From: Salinicola aestuarinus
GTDB taxonomy: Bacteria; Pseudomonadota; Gammaproteobacteria; Pseudomonadales; Halomonadaceae
Length of the DNA stretch: 64,000 nucleotides
NCBI RefSeq assembly: GCF_003206645.1
Contig: NZ_PZJP01000005.1
Coordinates: 494,904 to 558,903, forward strand
Direction: 5' to 3'
Position 1 is the first letter of the stretch. The number at the start of each line of letters is the position of its first letter. The position numbers and the translations under genes were made by a program. Under the pieces are notes generated by a model. The model saw only the letters and a program-made list of their open reading frames with translations, did no database searches and was not told where the DNA came from. Of the stretch, positions 57,085-64,000 are shown piece after piece.

Positions 57085-57426
57085 TTAAGAGGGTTGTTGG
57101 CGAGACGCTTTCTCGTCGAGCCCGGAGACGCCGAAGCGGCGCGCCAGCTCGTCGAGAATCTCGCGATGATCGATGTCTAGATGCGACAGCATGACCAGAC
57201 TGTGAAACCAGAGGTCGGCGACTTCGCCGATCAGCGCCTGACGACTCTCGGCATCATCCGCCTTGACGTCCTTGGCGGCAAGCAGCGTCTCGGTCGCTTC
57301 TTCCCCCACCTTTTCCAGAATCTTGTTGAGTCCGCGGTGATGCAGCCCGGCCACGTAGGAGCTATCCGGGTCGGCCGAGCGGCGGGATTCGAGTACGTCA
57401 GTCAGTCGCTCGAGCGTATCACTCAT
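57085..57426 (-). CDS. hisE: Phosphoribosyl-ATP pyrophosphatase
   Basis: Second step of histidine synthesis, hydrolysing PR-ATP to PR-AMP. The 113-aa product is a MazG-like all-helical protein with [20 protein letters not shown] and [13 protein letters not shown], the conserved acidic metal site. The ATG at 57426 is chosen over the longer frame from 57489. In Pseudomonas hisI lies directly upstream in this cluster; here the gap to ubiB (83 bp) leaves no room for it. Confidence 0.95.
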   Translation of the reverse strand: MSDTLERLTDVLESRRSADPDSSYVAGLHHRGLNKILEKVGEEATETLLAAKDVKADDAESRQALIGEVADLWFHSLVMLSHLDIDHREILDELARRFGVSGLDEKASRQQPS

Positions 57427-57509
57427 GACGAAGGTTCCTGTAGCTTGAGAGTCGTCGTTGCAAGCGGTCGGTGCGCCGAGGCCTGTCACAGTCGCGAGCT
57501 ATCATACAC

Positions 57510-59132
57510 TTAGCGCCAGGCGAGGAGCACTACGCCGAGCCCGGCGGCGACGAGGATCGGCCAGGGCTGGTGCTGAGCCCACTCGAAAAGCGGTCGCCAG
57601 GCGAGCGCCAGCGCCAGCAGCACGGCGCCGACCCTCAGCCGCCGGGCTCGGCCGCTGGCATTCTCCACCCGCGACTGCAGACTGGCGAGCGCCTCGCTCT
57701 GGCGGCGCTGCTGACGCTGGCGCTCCTCGTGGCCGGCAAGCATCTGGTGCGCCAGTACCGGCAGCTCCGGCAGCTGGTGGGAGAGTTCCGGGGCGTGTTT
57801 CTTGAGTGAGCGCCAGAAGCCCTGCGGCCCGGCGCGCTCGCGCATCCAGGTCTCGAGATAGGGGCGGGCGGTACTCCAGAGATCGAGGTCCGGATAGAGC
57901 TGACGACCCAGCCCCTCGATGTTGAGCAGCGTCTTCTGCAGCAGCACCAGCTGTGGCTGCACCTCCATGTTGAAGCGCCGCGCCGTCTGAAAGAGCCCCA
58001 GCAGAACCTGGCCAAAGGAGATGTCCTTGAGCGGTTTTTCCAGAATGGGCTCGCAGACGGCACGAATCGCCGAGGCGAACTCGTTGGCTCGCGTCCCCTC
58101 GCCGACCCAGCCGGACTCGATATGCAGCACCGCTACCTCGTAATAATCCTGGCGGAAGAAAGCGAGCAGGTTGCGTGCCAGATAGTCCTGATCCTCCCGC
58201 GTGAGGCTGCCGACGATGCCGCAGTCGATGGCGATGTACTGCGGGTTTTCCGGATCGTTGCGTGAGACGAAGATGTTGCCCGGGTGCATGTCGGCGTGGA
58301 AGAAATTGTCGCGAAAGACCTGGGTGAAGAAGATCTCCACACCACGCTCGGCGAGTTTTTTCAGATTGATGCCGTGCGCCTGCAGCGCCTCGATATCCGC
58401 AACGGGAATGCCGTTGATTCGCTCCTGCGCCATCACCTGGCGGTGAGTCAGCGACCAGTCGATGCTCGGCACGTAGAGCAGCGGTGAGTCCTTGAAATTG
58501 CGCTTGAGCTGGGAGGTGTTGGCCGCTTCCTTGTTGAGGTCCAGTTCGTCGAAAAGCGTGGCTTCGTAGTCCTGAACCACCTCGACCGGGCGTAGTCGAC
58601 GTGCCTCGGGGACGCGGCGCATCAGCCGCGCGAAGGTGTAGAGCAGCCCGATGTCTTCGCGCATCGTGCGCTCGATGCCGGGGCGAATGATCTTGACCAC
58701 GACCTGCTCGCCGCTATGGAGCTCGGCGGCGTGCACCTGCGCGATCGAGGCCGACGCCATGGGTTCCGTCTCGAAGTGGGCGAAAGCCTGTTCGACACTC
58801 ATGCCCAGCTCGCGCTCCACCGTCGCCTTGGCGATGTCGCTGGGGAACGGCGGTACCTGGTCCTGCAGCCGCTTGAGCTCATCGGCGATGTCGGGTGGCA
58901 GCAGGTCACGCCGGGTCGAGAGCATCTGACCGAACTTGACGAAGATCGGACCCAGCGACTCCAGCGCGACGCGTAGCCGCTCCCCGCGGGAGTGATTGCC
59001 GGTAGGAACCAGGCGTACCGGCGAGAAGCGCCAGAGCCAGCGGATGCTGCGCGGCAGGCGCTCGAGCGGAACCAGACTGTCCAGTCGGTAGCGAACCACG
59101 GTCCAGCCGATGCGGAACAGGCGCAGGCTCAT
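57510..59132 (-). CDS. ubiB: Ubiquinone biosynthesis atypical kinase/ATPase UbiB
   Basis: Membrane-associated ABC1/ADCK family protein needed for coenzyme Q synthesis. The 540-aa product has the family KxGQ motif in [16 protein letters not shown], then [13 protein letters not shown] in the nucleotide loop, the catalytic region [12 protein letters not shown] and IDCGIVGSL, and two C-terminal membrane helices (residues about 500-538). Start ATG overlaps the ubiJ stop by 4 bp. Confidence 0.96.
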   Translation of the reverse strand: MSLRLFRIGWTVVRYRLDSLVPLERLPRSIRWLWRFSPVRLVPTGNHSRGERLRVALESLGPIFVKFGQMLSTRRDLLPPDIADELKRLQDQVPPFPSDIAKATVERELGMSVEQAFAHFETEPMASASIAQVHAAELHSGEQVVVKIIRPGIERTMREDIGLLYTFARLMRRVPEARRLRPVEVVQDYEATLFDELDLNKEAANTSQLKRNFKDSPLLYVPSIDWSLTHRQVMAQERINGIPVADIEALQAHGINLKKLAERGVEIFFTQVFRDNFFHADMHPGNIFVSRNDPENPQYIAIDCGIVGSLTREDQDYLARNLLAFFRQDYYEVAVLHIESGWVGEGTRANEFASAIRAVCEPILEKPLKDISFGQVLLGLFQTARRFNMEVQPQLVLLQKTLLNIEGLGRQLYPDLDLWSTARPYLETWMRERAGPQGFWRSLKKHAPELSHQLPELPVLAHQMLAGHEERQRQQRRQSEALASLQSRVENASGRARRLRVGAVLLALALAWRPLFEWAQHQPWPILVAAGLGVVLLAWR

Positions 59133-59773
59133 GGGCGCGGCTCCTGCGCTCGGGGGGCTCGGGCGCTCACGCGCTCGAGCCGATTGGCCCGCGCCTCGAG
59201 GCGATCGAGGCGCTGCTTGAGTTCACCGAGCTGGTCGCGGGCCACCTCGAGCTGATCCTGACCGGGCAGCCAGCGGCTCTCTTCGAAGAGATACTCGCGA
59301 ACGTCGTGCTGGAAGGCGTCGCCCAGGGTGCGCGCCTGACGGGTCAGGTTGCGGACTGCCAGGGCCACGGCGTGGGCCCCGTCGTTGCCGACGCCGCCGG
59401 CCAGCGCGCCTTCCCAGTCCAGGTCGAGATCCAGAAAGAGCGCTTGAATGGCGGGCAGCATACCGGTGTCGCCCGCGACAGGCAGCGTGCCGCTGAACAG
59501 CAGCCGCTCGAGCGAGTCACCGGCCGCGAGACGCTCTAGCGCGTGCTGGGTGAGGGTGATGCGAAGATCGTCCTCGCCCTCCCAGTCGCGAATCCGCATC
59601 AGTGTCAGACCGGTCTCGTGAAAGGCGACGCGCAGTGTGATCCCGGGAGACTCGATCTCCACGCGCAGCGTCTTGCCGGCAAGCGTCTCGAGCCGCTTCG
59701 GCGTGGCGGGGTCACGCGCGAGCAGGCGAGTGAGGGCGCGCTCGAGCGCGACCAGAGCGAAAGTATCCAGCAC
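59129..59773 (-). CDS. ubiJ: Ubiquinone biosynthesis accessory factor UbiJ
   Basis: SCP2-domain lipid-binding factor of the soluble Ubi metabolon. The 214-aa product has an N-terminal SCP2-like fold ([32 protein letters not shown]) and a C-terminal coiled coil. The start is taken as GTG at 59773, preceded by AGGGTGG; a GTG at 59782 directly after the ubiE stop is also possible. Sits between ubiE and ubiB as in E. coli. Confidence 0.9.
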   Translation of the reverse strand: MLDTFALVALERALTRLLARDPATPKRLETLAGKTLRVEIESPGITLRVAFHETGLTLMRIRDWEGEDDLRITLTQHALERLAAGDSLERLLFSGTLPVAGDTGMLPAIQALFLDLDLDWEGALAGGVGNDGAHAVALAVRNLTRQARTLGDAFQHDVREYLFEESRWLPGQDQLEVARDQLGELKQRLDRLEARANRLERVSARAPRAQEPRP

Positions 59774-59783
59774 GCCGGCCACC

Positions 59784-60530
59784 CTAGAGTTTGATGCCGC
59801 GGTGAAGCGCGACGATACCACCGGTCATGTTGGTGTACTCCACCCGCTCCAGACCGGCCGCCTGCATCATGCCCTTGAGCGTTTCCTGGTCCGGGTGCAT
59901 GCGAATGGATTCGGCCAGATAGCGGTAGCTGTCGGCATCGCCGGCGACGTACTGGCCGACCCGTGGCAGCACGCGGAAGGAGTATTCGTCGTAGGCTTTC
60001 GACAGTAAGGCGTTGTTCGGTTTGGAGAACTCGAGGACCAGCAGGCGTCCACCGGGCTTCAGCACGCGGGCCATCGAGCGGAGCGCAGCGTTCTTGTCGG
60101 TGACGTTGCGCAGGCCGAAGGCGATGGTGATGCAGTGGAAGCTGTTGTCCGGGAAGGGCAGGCTCTCGGCGTTGGCCTGAACGTAGCGCACGTTGTCGCC
60201 GACGCCGTTGTCGACCAGTTTGTCACGGCCGACACGCAGCATCGACTCGTTGATGTCGGCGAGGATCACCTGGCCCTTGGGGCCGACTCGCTTGGCGAAC
60301 TGGCGGGTCAGATCACCCGTGCCGCCGGCGATGTCGAGCACGCGGTGGCCAGCGCGCACGCCGCTGCGCTCGAGGGTGATCTGTTTCCAGACCCGATGAA
60401 TGCCAAACGACATCAGATCGTTCATTACGTCGTAGCGAGCAGCCACCGAGTGAAAGACATCGGCCACGCGGGCCTCCTTCTCCTCGACTGCGACCTGTTC
60501 GTAGCCGAAGTCGGTCGTGCGCTTATCCAT
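59784..60530 (-). CDS. ubiE: Ubiquinone/menaquinone biosynthesis C-methyltransferase UbiE
   Basis: SAM-dependent methylation in ubiquinone synthesis. The 248-aa product has [18 protein letters not shown] near the N-terminus, the SAM motif [15 protein letters not shown], and [16 protein letters not shown]. The ATG at 60530 gives a normal length (E. coli 251). First gene of ubiE-ubiJ-ubiB. Confidence 0.97.
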   Translation of the reverse strand: MDKRTTDFGYEQVAVEEKEARVADVFHSVAARYDVMNDLMSFGIHRVWKQITLERSGVRAGHRVLDIAGGTGDLTRQFAKRVGPKGQVILADINESMLRVGRDKLVDNGVGDNVRYVQANAESLPFPDNSFHCITIAFGLRNVTDKNAALRSMARVLKPGGRLLVLEFSKPNNALLSKAYDEYSFRVLPRVGQYVAGDADSYRYLAESIRMHPDQETLKGMMQAAGLERVEYTNMTGGIVALHRGIKL

Positions 60531-60675
60531 GTGCTGCTCTCCCGGGTGACGCTGTCGACGGTGTGATCGGTCGTTTCGCGAACGCGAACCGAGCTCGCAT
60601 TGTAGCGTCTGGCCGTCACCTTGTCTTCGCAGGCCGGGCCGGCGGCGGCGTCTCGCTCATCCGCGGCAGGGCCGG

Positions 60676-61059
60676 TCAGACCTGGTGGATCTGGATGGTG
60701 CTCGGCTCGCGGGAGGCGCCGGCACGCTCGACCCGCGCCAGATAGTCTGCCCACCAATCCTCCTGGTGGCGCGCCATGTCGTAGAGATACGCCCAGGTGT
60801 AGAGACCGGTGTCGTGGCCGTCGTCGAAGTGGAGCTTCAGCGCGTAACGCCCAGCCTGCGTGATATCCAGCAGGCCCACATGACGCTTGCCGGTCTGCAG
60901 CACCTCGTCGCCGGGACCATGACCGCGAACCTCGGCGGAAGGGGAGTAGACGCGCAGCAGCTCGACCGGTAGCTCGAAGCGCTCGCCATCGGGATAGCCG
61001 AGCTCCAGCGCTCGCTGCTGCTTGTGGTAGTGAACGCGGTTGGGAACGGGGGCGCTCAT
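60676..61059 (-). CDS. DUF971 / gamma-butyrobetaine hydroxylase-like N-terminal domain protein
   Basis: A 127-aa single-domain protein with RVYSPSAEVRGHGPGDE, VGLLDITQAGRYALKL, and FDDGHDTGLYTWAYLYDMA, characteristic of the small DUF971 family. The function of the free-standing bacterial version is not established; members are often near iron-sulfur or ubi and hslUV genes. In Pseudomonas a homologue also follows hslU. Confidence 0.85.
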   Translation of the reverse strand: MSAPVPNRVHYHKQQRALELGYPDGERFELPVELLRVYSPSAEVRGHGPGDEVLQTGKRHVGLLDITQAGRYALKLHFDDGHDTGLYTWAYLYDMARHQEDWWADYLARVERAGASREPSTIQIHQV

Positions 61060-61204
61060 ATCGGACTCCTGCTATCGAGCCAGTAAAGGAGGGGCAATGT
61101 TCGAGAGTATCGATCCTGCCGTGGCGCGACAAAAGACAACAGCGGCCGGAGCCGCTGTTGTCGATCGGGACGATAAGCATCGCTTTGCGACTAGAGAGAG
61201 TCGC

Positions 61205-62584
61205 CTAGAGAATGTAGCGCGAGAGATCCTCGTCCACTGCCAGCTCCCCGAGCTGCGAATTGACGTAGTCAGCGTCGATCACCAATGGGCTCTCGAAGTC
61301 GCCACCCTGATAGGACGCCTCCTCGAGCAGACGCTCCATGACGGTATGCAGACGCCGCGCGCCGATGTTTTCGGTGCCGTCGTTCACCTGCCAGGCGATC
61401 TGGGCGATACGCGAGATACCGTCCTGGGTGAACTGCACGTCGAGCCCTTCGGTCGCCAGCAGCGCCTGGTACTGCTTGGTCAGTGCCGCCGACGGCTCTG
61501 TCAGGATGCGCTCGAAATCATTGGGCGACAGCGCGGTGAGCTCGACGCGAATCGGCAGGCGGCCCTGCAGTTCCGGTATCAGATCCGACGGCTTGGCGAG
61601 GTGGAATGCCCCCGAGGCGACGAACAGGATGTGATCGGTGCGCACCATGCCATGCTTGGTGGAGACGGTGGAGCCCTCGATCAGCGGCAGCAGGTCGCGC
61701 TGCACGCCTTCGCGGGAGACGTCGCCGCCGCTGCCACCGGAGTCGCCGCGCTTGGCGACCTTGTCGATCTCGTCGATGAAGACGATGCCGTTCTGCTCGA
61801 CAGACTCCAGCGCGCGCTGCTTGATCTCTTCCTCGTTGACCAGCTTCGCGGCTTCCTCGTCCTGCAGCAGCTTCCAGGCGTCCTTGACCGTGACGCGACG
61901 GCTCTCGGCCTTCTGCTTGCCCATATTGGCAAACATGCTCTGGAGCTGGTTGGTCATCTCCTCCATGCCCGGCGGGGTCGCGATATCCATGCCCTGGCTC
62001 GCCGGCGTCACTTCGATGTCGATCTCCTTGTCATCGAGCTGACCTTCGCGAAGCTTCTTGCGGAAGGTCTGACGCGTGGTGGAGTCGTCACGGCCGGCGT
62101 CGTACTCGCTGCCACGAGGGCGGGGGAGCAGCGCATCGAGAATCCGCTCCTCGGCGGCATCCTCGGCCTTGACGCGGACTTCCGCCTTGGCCTGCTCGCG
62201 CACCATCTTGATCGCCATCTCCATCAGGTCGCGAACGATGGATTCGACGTCACGGCCGACGTAGCCGACCTCGGTGAACTTGGTCGCCTCGATCTTGAGG
62301 AACGGCGCCCCGGCCAGCTTCGCCAGACGGCGGGCGATTTCGGTCTTGCCGACGCCGGTGGGGCCGATCATCAGAATGTTCTTGGGCACGATCTCGCCGC
62401 GCAGCTCCTCGTCGAGGCGCATGCGACGCCAGCGGTTGCGCAGGGCGATTGCCACGGCACGCTTGGCGTCGTGCTGCCCGATGATGTACTGGTCCAGCGA
62501 GTGAACGATCTCTCGCGGGGTCATGGCAGTCTGAGTCTGGCTCGACGGCAGTGCCGGCTGGGCGTTGGAGGTTTCCTGAGACAT
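61205..62584 (-). CDS. hslU: ATP-dependent protease ATPase subunit HslU
   Basis: AAA+ unfoldase that feeds the HslV peptidase. The 459-aa product has [20 protein letters not shown], Walker [17 protein letters not shown], the pore motif region [16 protein letters not shown], Walker [15 protein letters not shown], and the C-terminal tail ending YIL, which docks into HslV. The ATG at 62584 adds about 20 residues before the conserved MTPREI; the shorter start at 62524 has no ribosome binding site. It begins 14 bp after hslV. Confidence 0.96.
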   Translation of the reverse strand: MSQETSNAQPALPSSQTQTAMTPREIVHSLDQYIIGQHDAKRAVAIALRNRWRRMRLDEELRGEIVPKNILMIGPTGVGKTEIARRLAKLAGAPFLKIEATKFTEVGYVGRDVESIVRDLMEMAIKMVREQAKAEVRVKAEDAAEERILDALLPRPRGSEYDAGRDDSTTRQTFRKKLREGQLDDKEIDIEVTPASQGMDIATPPGMEEMTNQLQSMFANMGKQKAESRRVTVKDAWKLLQDEEAAKLVNEEEIKQRALESVEQNGIVFIDEIDKVAKRGDSGGSGGDVSREGVQRDLLPLIEGSTVSTKHGMVRTDHILFVASGAFHLAKPSDLIPELQGRLPIRVELTALSPNDFERILTEPSAALTKQYQALLATEGLDVQFTQDGISRIAQIAWQVNDGTENIGARRLHTVMERLLEEASYQGGDFESPLVIDADYVNSQLGELAVDEDLSRYIL

Positions 62585-62598
62585 GGCTCTCGCTCTCG

Positions 62599-63117
62599 TC
62601 ACAGCTCTTCGAGCGTGATCTGGTGATTGGTGAAGACACAGATGTCGGCGGCGATGTTGAGGGACTTCTCGGTGATCTCGCGCGGGCCGAGTTCGGTGTT
62701 CTCCAGTAGCGCCCGGGCAGACGCCTGGGCAAAGTGGCCGCCGGAACCGATGGCAATGATGCCGCGCTCGGGTTCGACGACATCCCCGTTACCGGTGATG
62801 ATCAGCGACGCTGTCTTGTCGGCGACGGCCAGCATCGCTTCCAGTCGGCGCAGGGCGCGGTCGGTGCGCCACTCTTTGGCCAGCTCCACGGCGGCCTTGG
62901 TCAGGTGGCCCTGATACTTCTCGAGCTGTGCTTCGAAACGTTCGAACAGGGTGAAAGCGTCAGCGGTGCCGCCTGCGAAGCCGGCCAGAACCTGGCCGCG
63001 ATGAAGTCGGCGCACCTTGCTGGCGTTGCCTTTCATTACCGTGTTGCCCAGGGACACCTGGCCGTCTCCCGCCAGCGCGACCTGCTCGCCGCGGCGCACG
63101 GATACGATAGTGGTCAT
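62599..63117 (-). CDS. hslV: ATP-dependent protease peptidase subunit HslV
   Basis: Proteasome-like threonine peptidase. The 172-aa product starts [20 protein letters not shown], so processing of Met exposes the catalytic Thr; [12 protein letters not shown] with the conserved lysine and [17 protein letters not shown] follow. GGGAG precedes the ATG at 63117; the frame extends to 63246 without support. Confidence 0.97.
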   Translation of the reverse strand: MTTIVSVRRGEQVALAGDGQVSLGNTVMKGNASKVRRLHRGQVLAGFAGGTADAFTLFERFEAQLEKYQGHLTKAAVELAKEWRTDRALRRLEAMLAVADKTASLIITGNGDVVEPERGIIAIGSGGHFAQASARALLENTELGPREITEKSLNIAADICVFTNHQITLEEL

Positions 63118-63519
63118 GCAGTCACTCCCAATGACTCGTCGTCCATAAACCGACGACGACTGTAGAAACGGGTGCGATCGCGACAGGCTCGGCGAGCGCC
63201 GCGATGCGACATGATTGGCATATGCGGGCGCGGAATCGGAAATCAAGCCGCCGTCTGCGGTGAGACGATGAAGAGAGTGTGTGCTGAGGAGAGATCACGC
63301 GGGCGAAATGTGGCACGAGATCAGCCAACTTGAGCGACAGGCGCGGATGACAACGGCTAGGCGAATCGGCGCTGGCTCGAGGTGTCGCGGGCGGCGTTAC
63401 CCGAAAAAGAGCGGCCGGCGTCACTGAGGGGGTGTCGGAGAGCGTCGCTGAAAAGGGAGAGCGTCGCAGGCAAGAGAGGCGCGTGAGTCGCTGATGACGA
63501 GAGGCCAGCGAGCCGCGCT
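63118..63519 (-). other. Intergenic region upstream of hslV
   Basis: About 400 bp without a supported gene; the part from 63410 is purine-rich on the plus strand. On the minus strand GTTGGC (63329-63324) and CCACATTT (63313-63306) weakly resemble a heat-shock (sigma-32) promoter, but the spacing is short, so this is only a lead. Confidence 0.3.
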
Positions 63520-63559
63520 GCGGCCGCAGGGCCGCCCGGTTGGGCGGCCCTGCGGCCGC
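63520..63559 (-). terminator. 18-bp perfect GC-rich hairpin downstream of the ftsN-like gene
   Basis: GCGGCCGCAGGGCCGCCC (63520-63537) pairs perfectly with 63542-63559 around GGTT. It begins 4 bp after the stop codon of the SPOR-domain gene on the minus strand. No T-run follows, but stem strength suggests a 3' end or stability element. Confidence 0.65.
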
Positions 63560-63563
63560 GATG

Positions 63564-64000
63564 TCAGTTCTGCAGCCGGATCATCAGCGGTTCGATCCCC
63601 TGGGTCATCATCAGGTCCTGGGCGCGGGAGAGCTCGCGCGTGTCCTCGTAAGGACCGACCTGCACGCGGTGCCAGAGCTGGTTGCCGTTGGCCCGCACGT
63701 CGGTGATCTTGGCCAGCAGGCCGAAGTCCTTCAGCCGATTGGCGAGGCGCTCGGCGTCGTCGATCTCGCGAAACGACGCCGCCTGCAGCATGTAGCGCCC
63801 GGTCGCCTTGGGCTGCTGGGTCTGATTGGCAGCGTCGTCGGCCGCCGCTGCCGGTTCAGGGGGCGGCGCGGGCTCGGAGACGTCCTCGCCGCCGGGGGCG
63901 ATTACCTCGGTCTCCGGCAGCAGGGTGTAGAACTCGAAGGTTGGGGTGGCCGGCTGCGACGGCGCTGTTTCGCCGTCCCTCCCGGCAGCGGGGGTGTCAC
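63564..64000 (-). CDS. SPOR-domain cell division protein, FtsN-like (partial, N-terminus outside window)
   Basis: The visible 145 residues include TFEFYTLLPETEV, a motif seen in FtsN-like proteins of pseudomonads and relatives, a Pro/Ala/Glu-rich linker, and a C-terminal SPOR domain (about the last 75 residues, starting YMLQAASFREIDDAERL). SPOR domains bind denuded septal peptidoglycan. The adjacent hslV-hslU matches the Pseudomonas locus where an ftsN-like gene precedes hslV. The membrane anchor would lie beyond 64000. Confidence 0.85.
   Translation of the reverse strand, partial: DTPAAGRDGETAPSQPATPTFEFYTLLPETEVIAPGGEDVSEPAPPPEPAAAADDAANQTQQPKATGRYMLQAASFREIDDAERLANRLKDFGLLAKITDVRANGNQLWHRVQVGPYEDTRELSRAQDLMMTQGIEPLMIRLQN

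Noticed and set aside
61040..62626. 528-residue plus-strand ORF opposite hslU
   Set aside because: Complete antisense of hslU; composition is that of a shadow frame.
63306..63329. Heat-shock (sigma-32) promoter for hslVU
   Set aside because: The -10-like CCACATTT is good but the -35 is poor and the spacing too short; kept only as a note.

Overview
This window looks like a chromosomal segment of a GC-rich gammaproteobacterium. Gene content and order fit a Halomonadaceae-type organism (Halomonas, Salinicola, Chromohalobacter or Kushneria-like); that placement is inference from synteny and protein style, not from a marker gene. No rRNA, tRNA, CRISPR array, transposase or prophage gene was found.

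Region 1 (1-23.9 kb) is the conserved housekeeping block glnD-map / rpsB-tsf-pyrH-frr-uppS-cdsA-dxr-rseP-bamA-skp-lpxD-fabZ-lpxA-lpxB-rnhB-dnaE-accA-tilS. It covers nitrogen sensing, translation, isoprenoid and phospholipid precursors, outer-membrane assembly, lipid A synthesis and replication. Region 2 (23.9-31 kb) is ppx, a diverged thioredoxin, rho, ubiD, a flavin reductase and folM. Region 3 (31-33.8 kb) holds an ECF sigma/RskA-type anti-sigma pair divergent from a DAHP synthase gene. The DAHP synthase gene is preceded by a previously unannotated leader peptide rich in Phe, Tyr and Trp codons and by a terminator/antiterminator array.

Region 4 (33.9-55.4 kb) is the most distinctive part and reads as a phosphate-scavenging module. 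It has a lipoprotein class A-type acid phosphatase, a complete type II secretion operon (gspC to gspN) headed by a SoxB-like protein that has lost its metal ligands, a divergent Tat-exported PhoX alkaline phosphatase, and hemB-ppk. Candidate PHO boxes (two 7-mers 11 bp apart) lie in front of the secretion operon, phoX and hemB-ppk, with a weaker one before the acid phosphatase gene. The three putative exported proteins all carry lipoboxes, suggesting surface-displayed lipoproteins moved by a phosphate-controlled type II system, in the manner of the Pseudomonas Hxc system and of pullulanase. gspH carries a frameshift explained by loss of one GC unit in a GC-repeat.

Region 5 (55.4-64 kb) is a minus-strand block: ftsN-like SPOR protein (partial), hslV-hslU, a DUF971 gene, ubiE-ubiJ-ubiB, hisE and tatABC. 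The Tat translocase encoded here would serve the Tat cargo of region 4.
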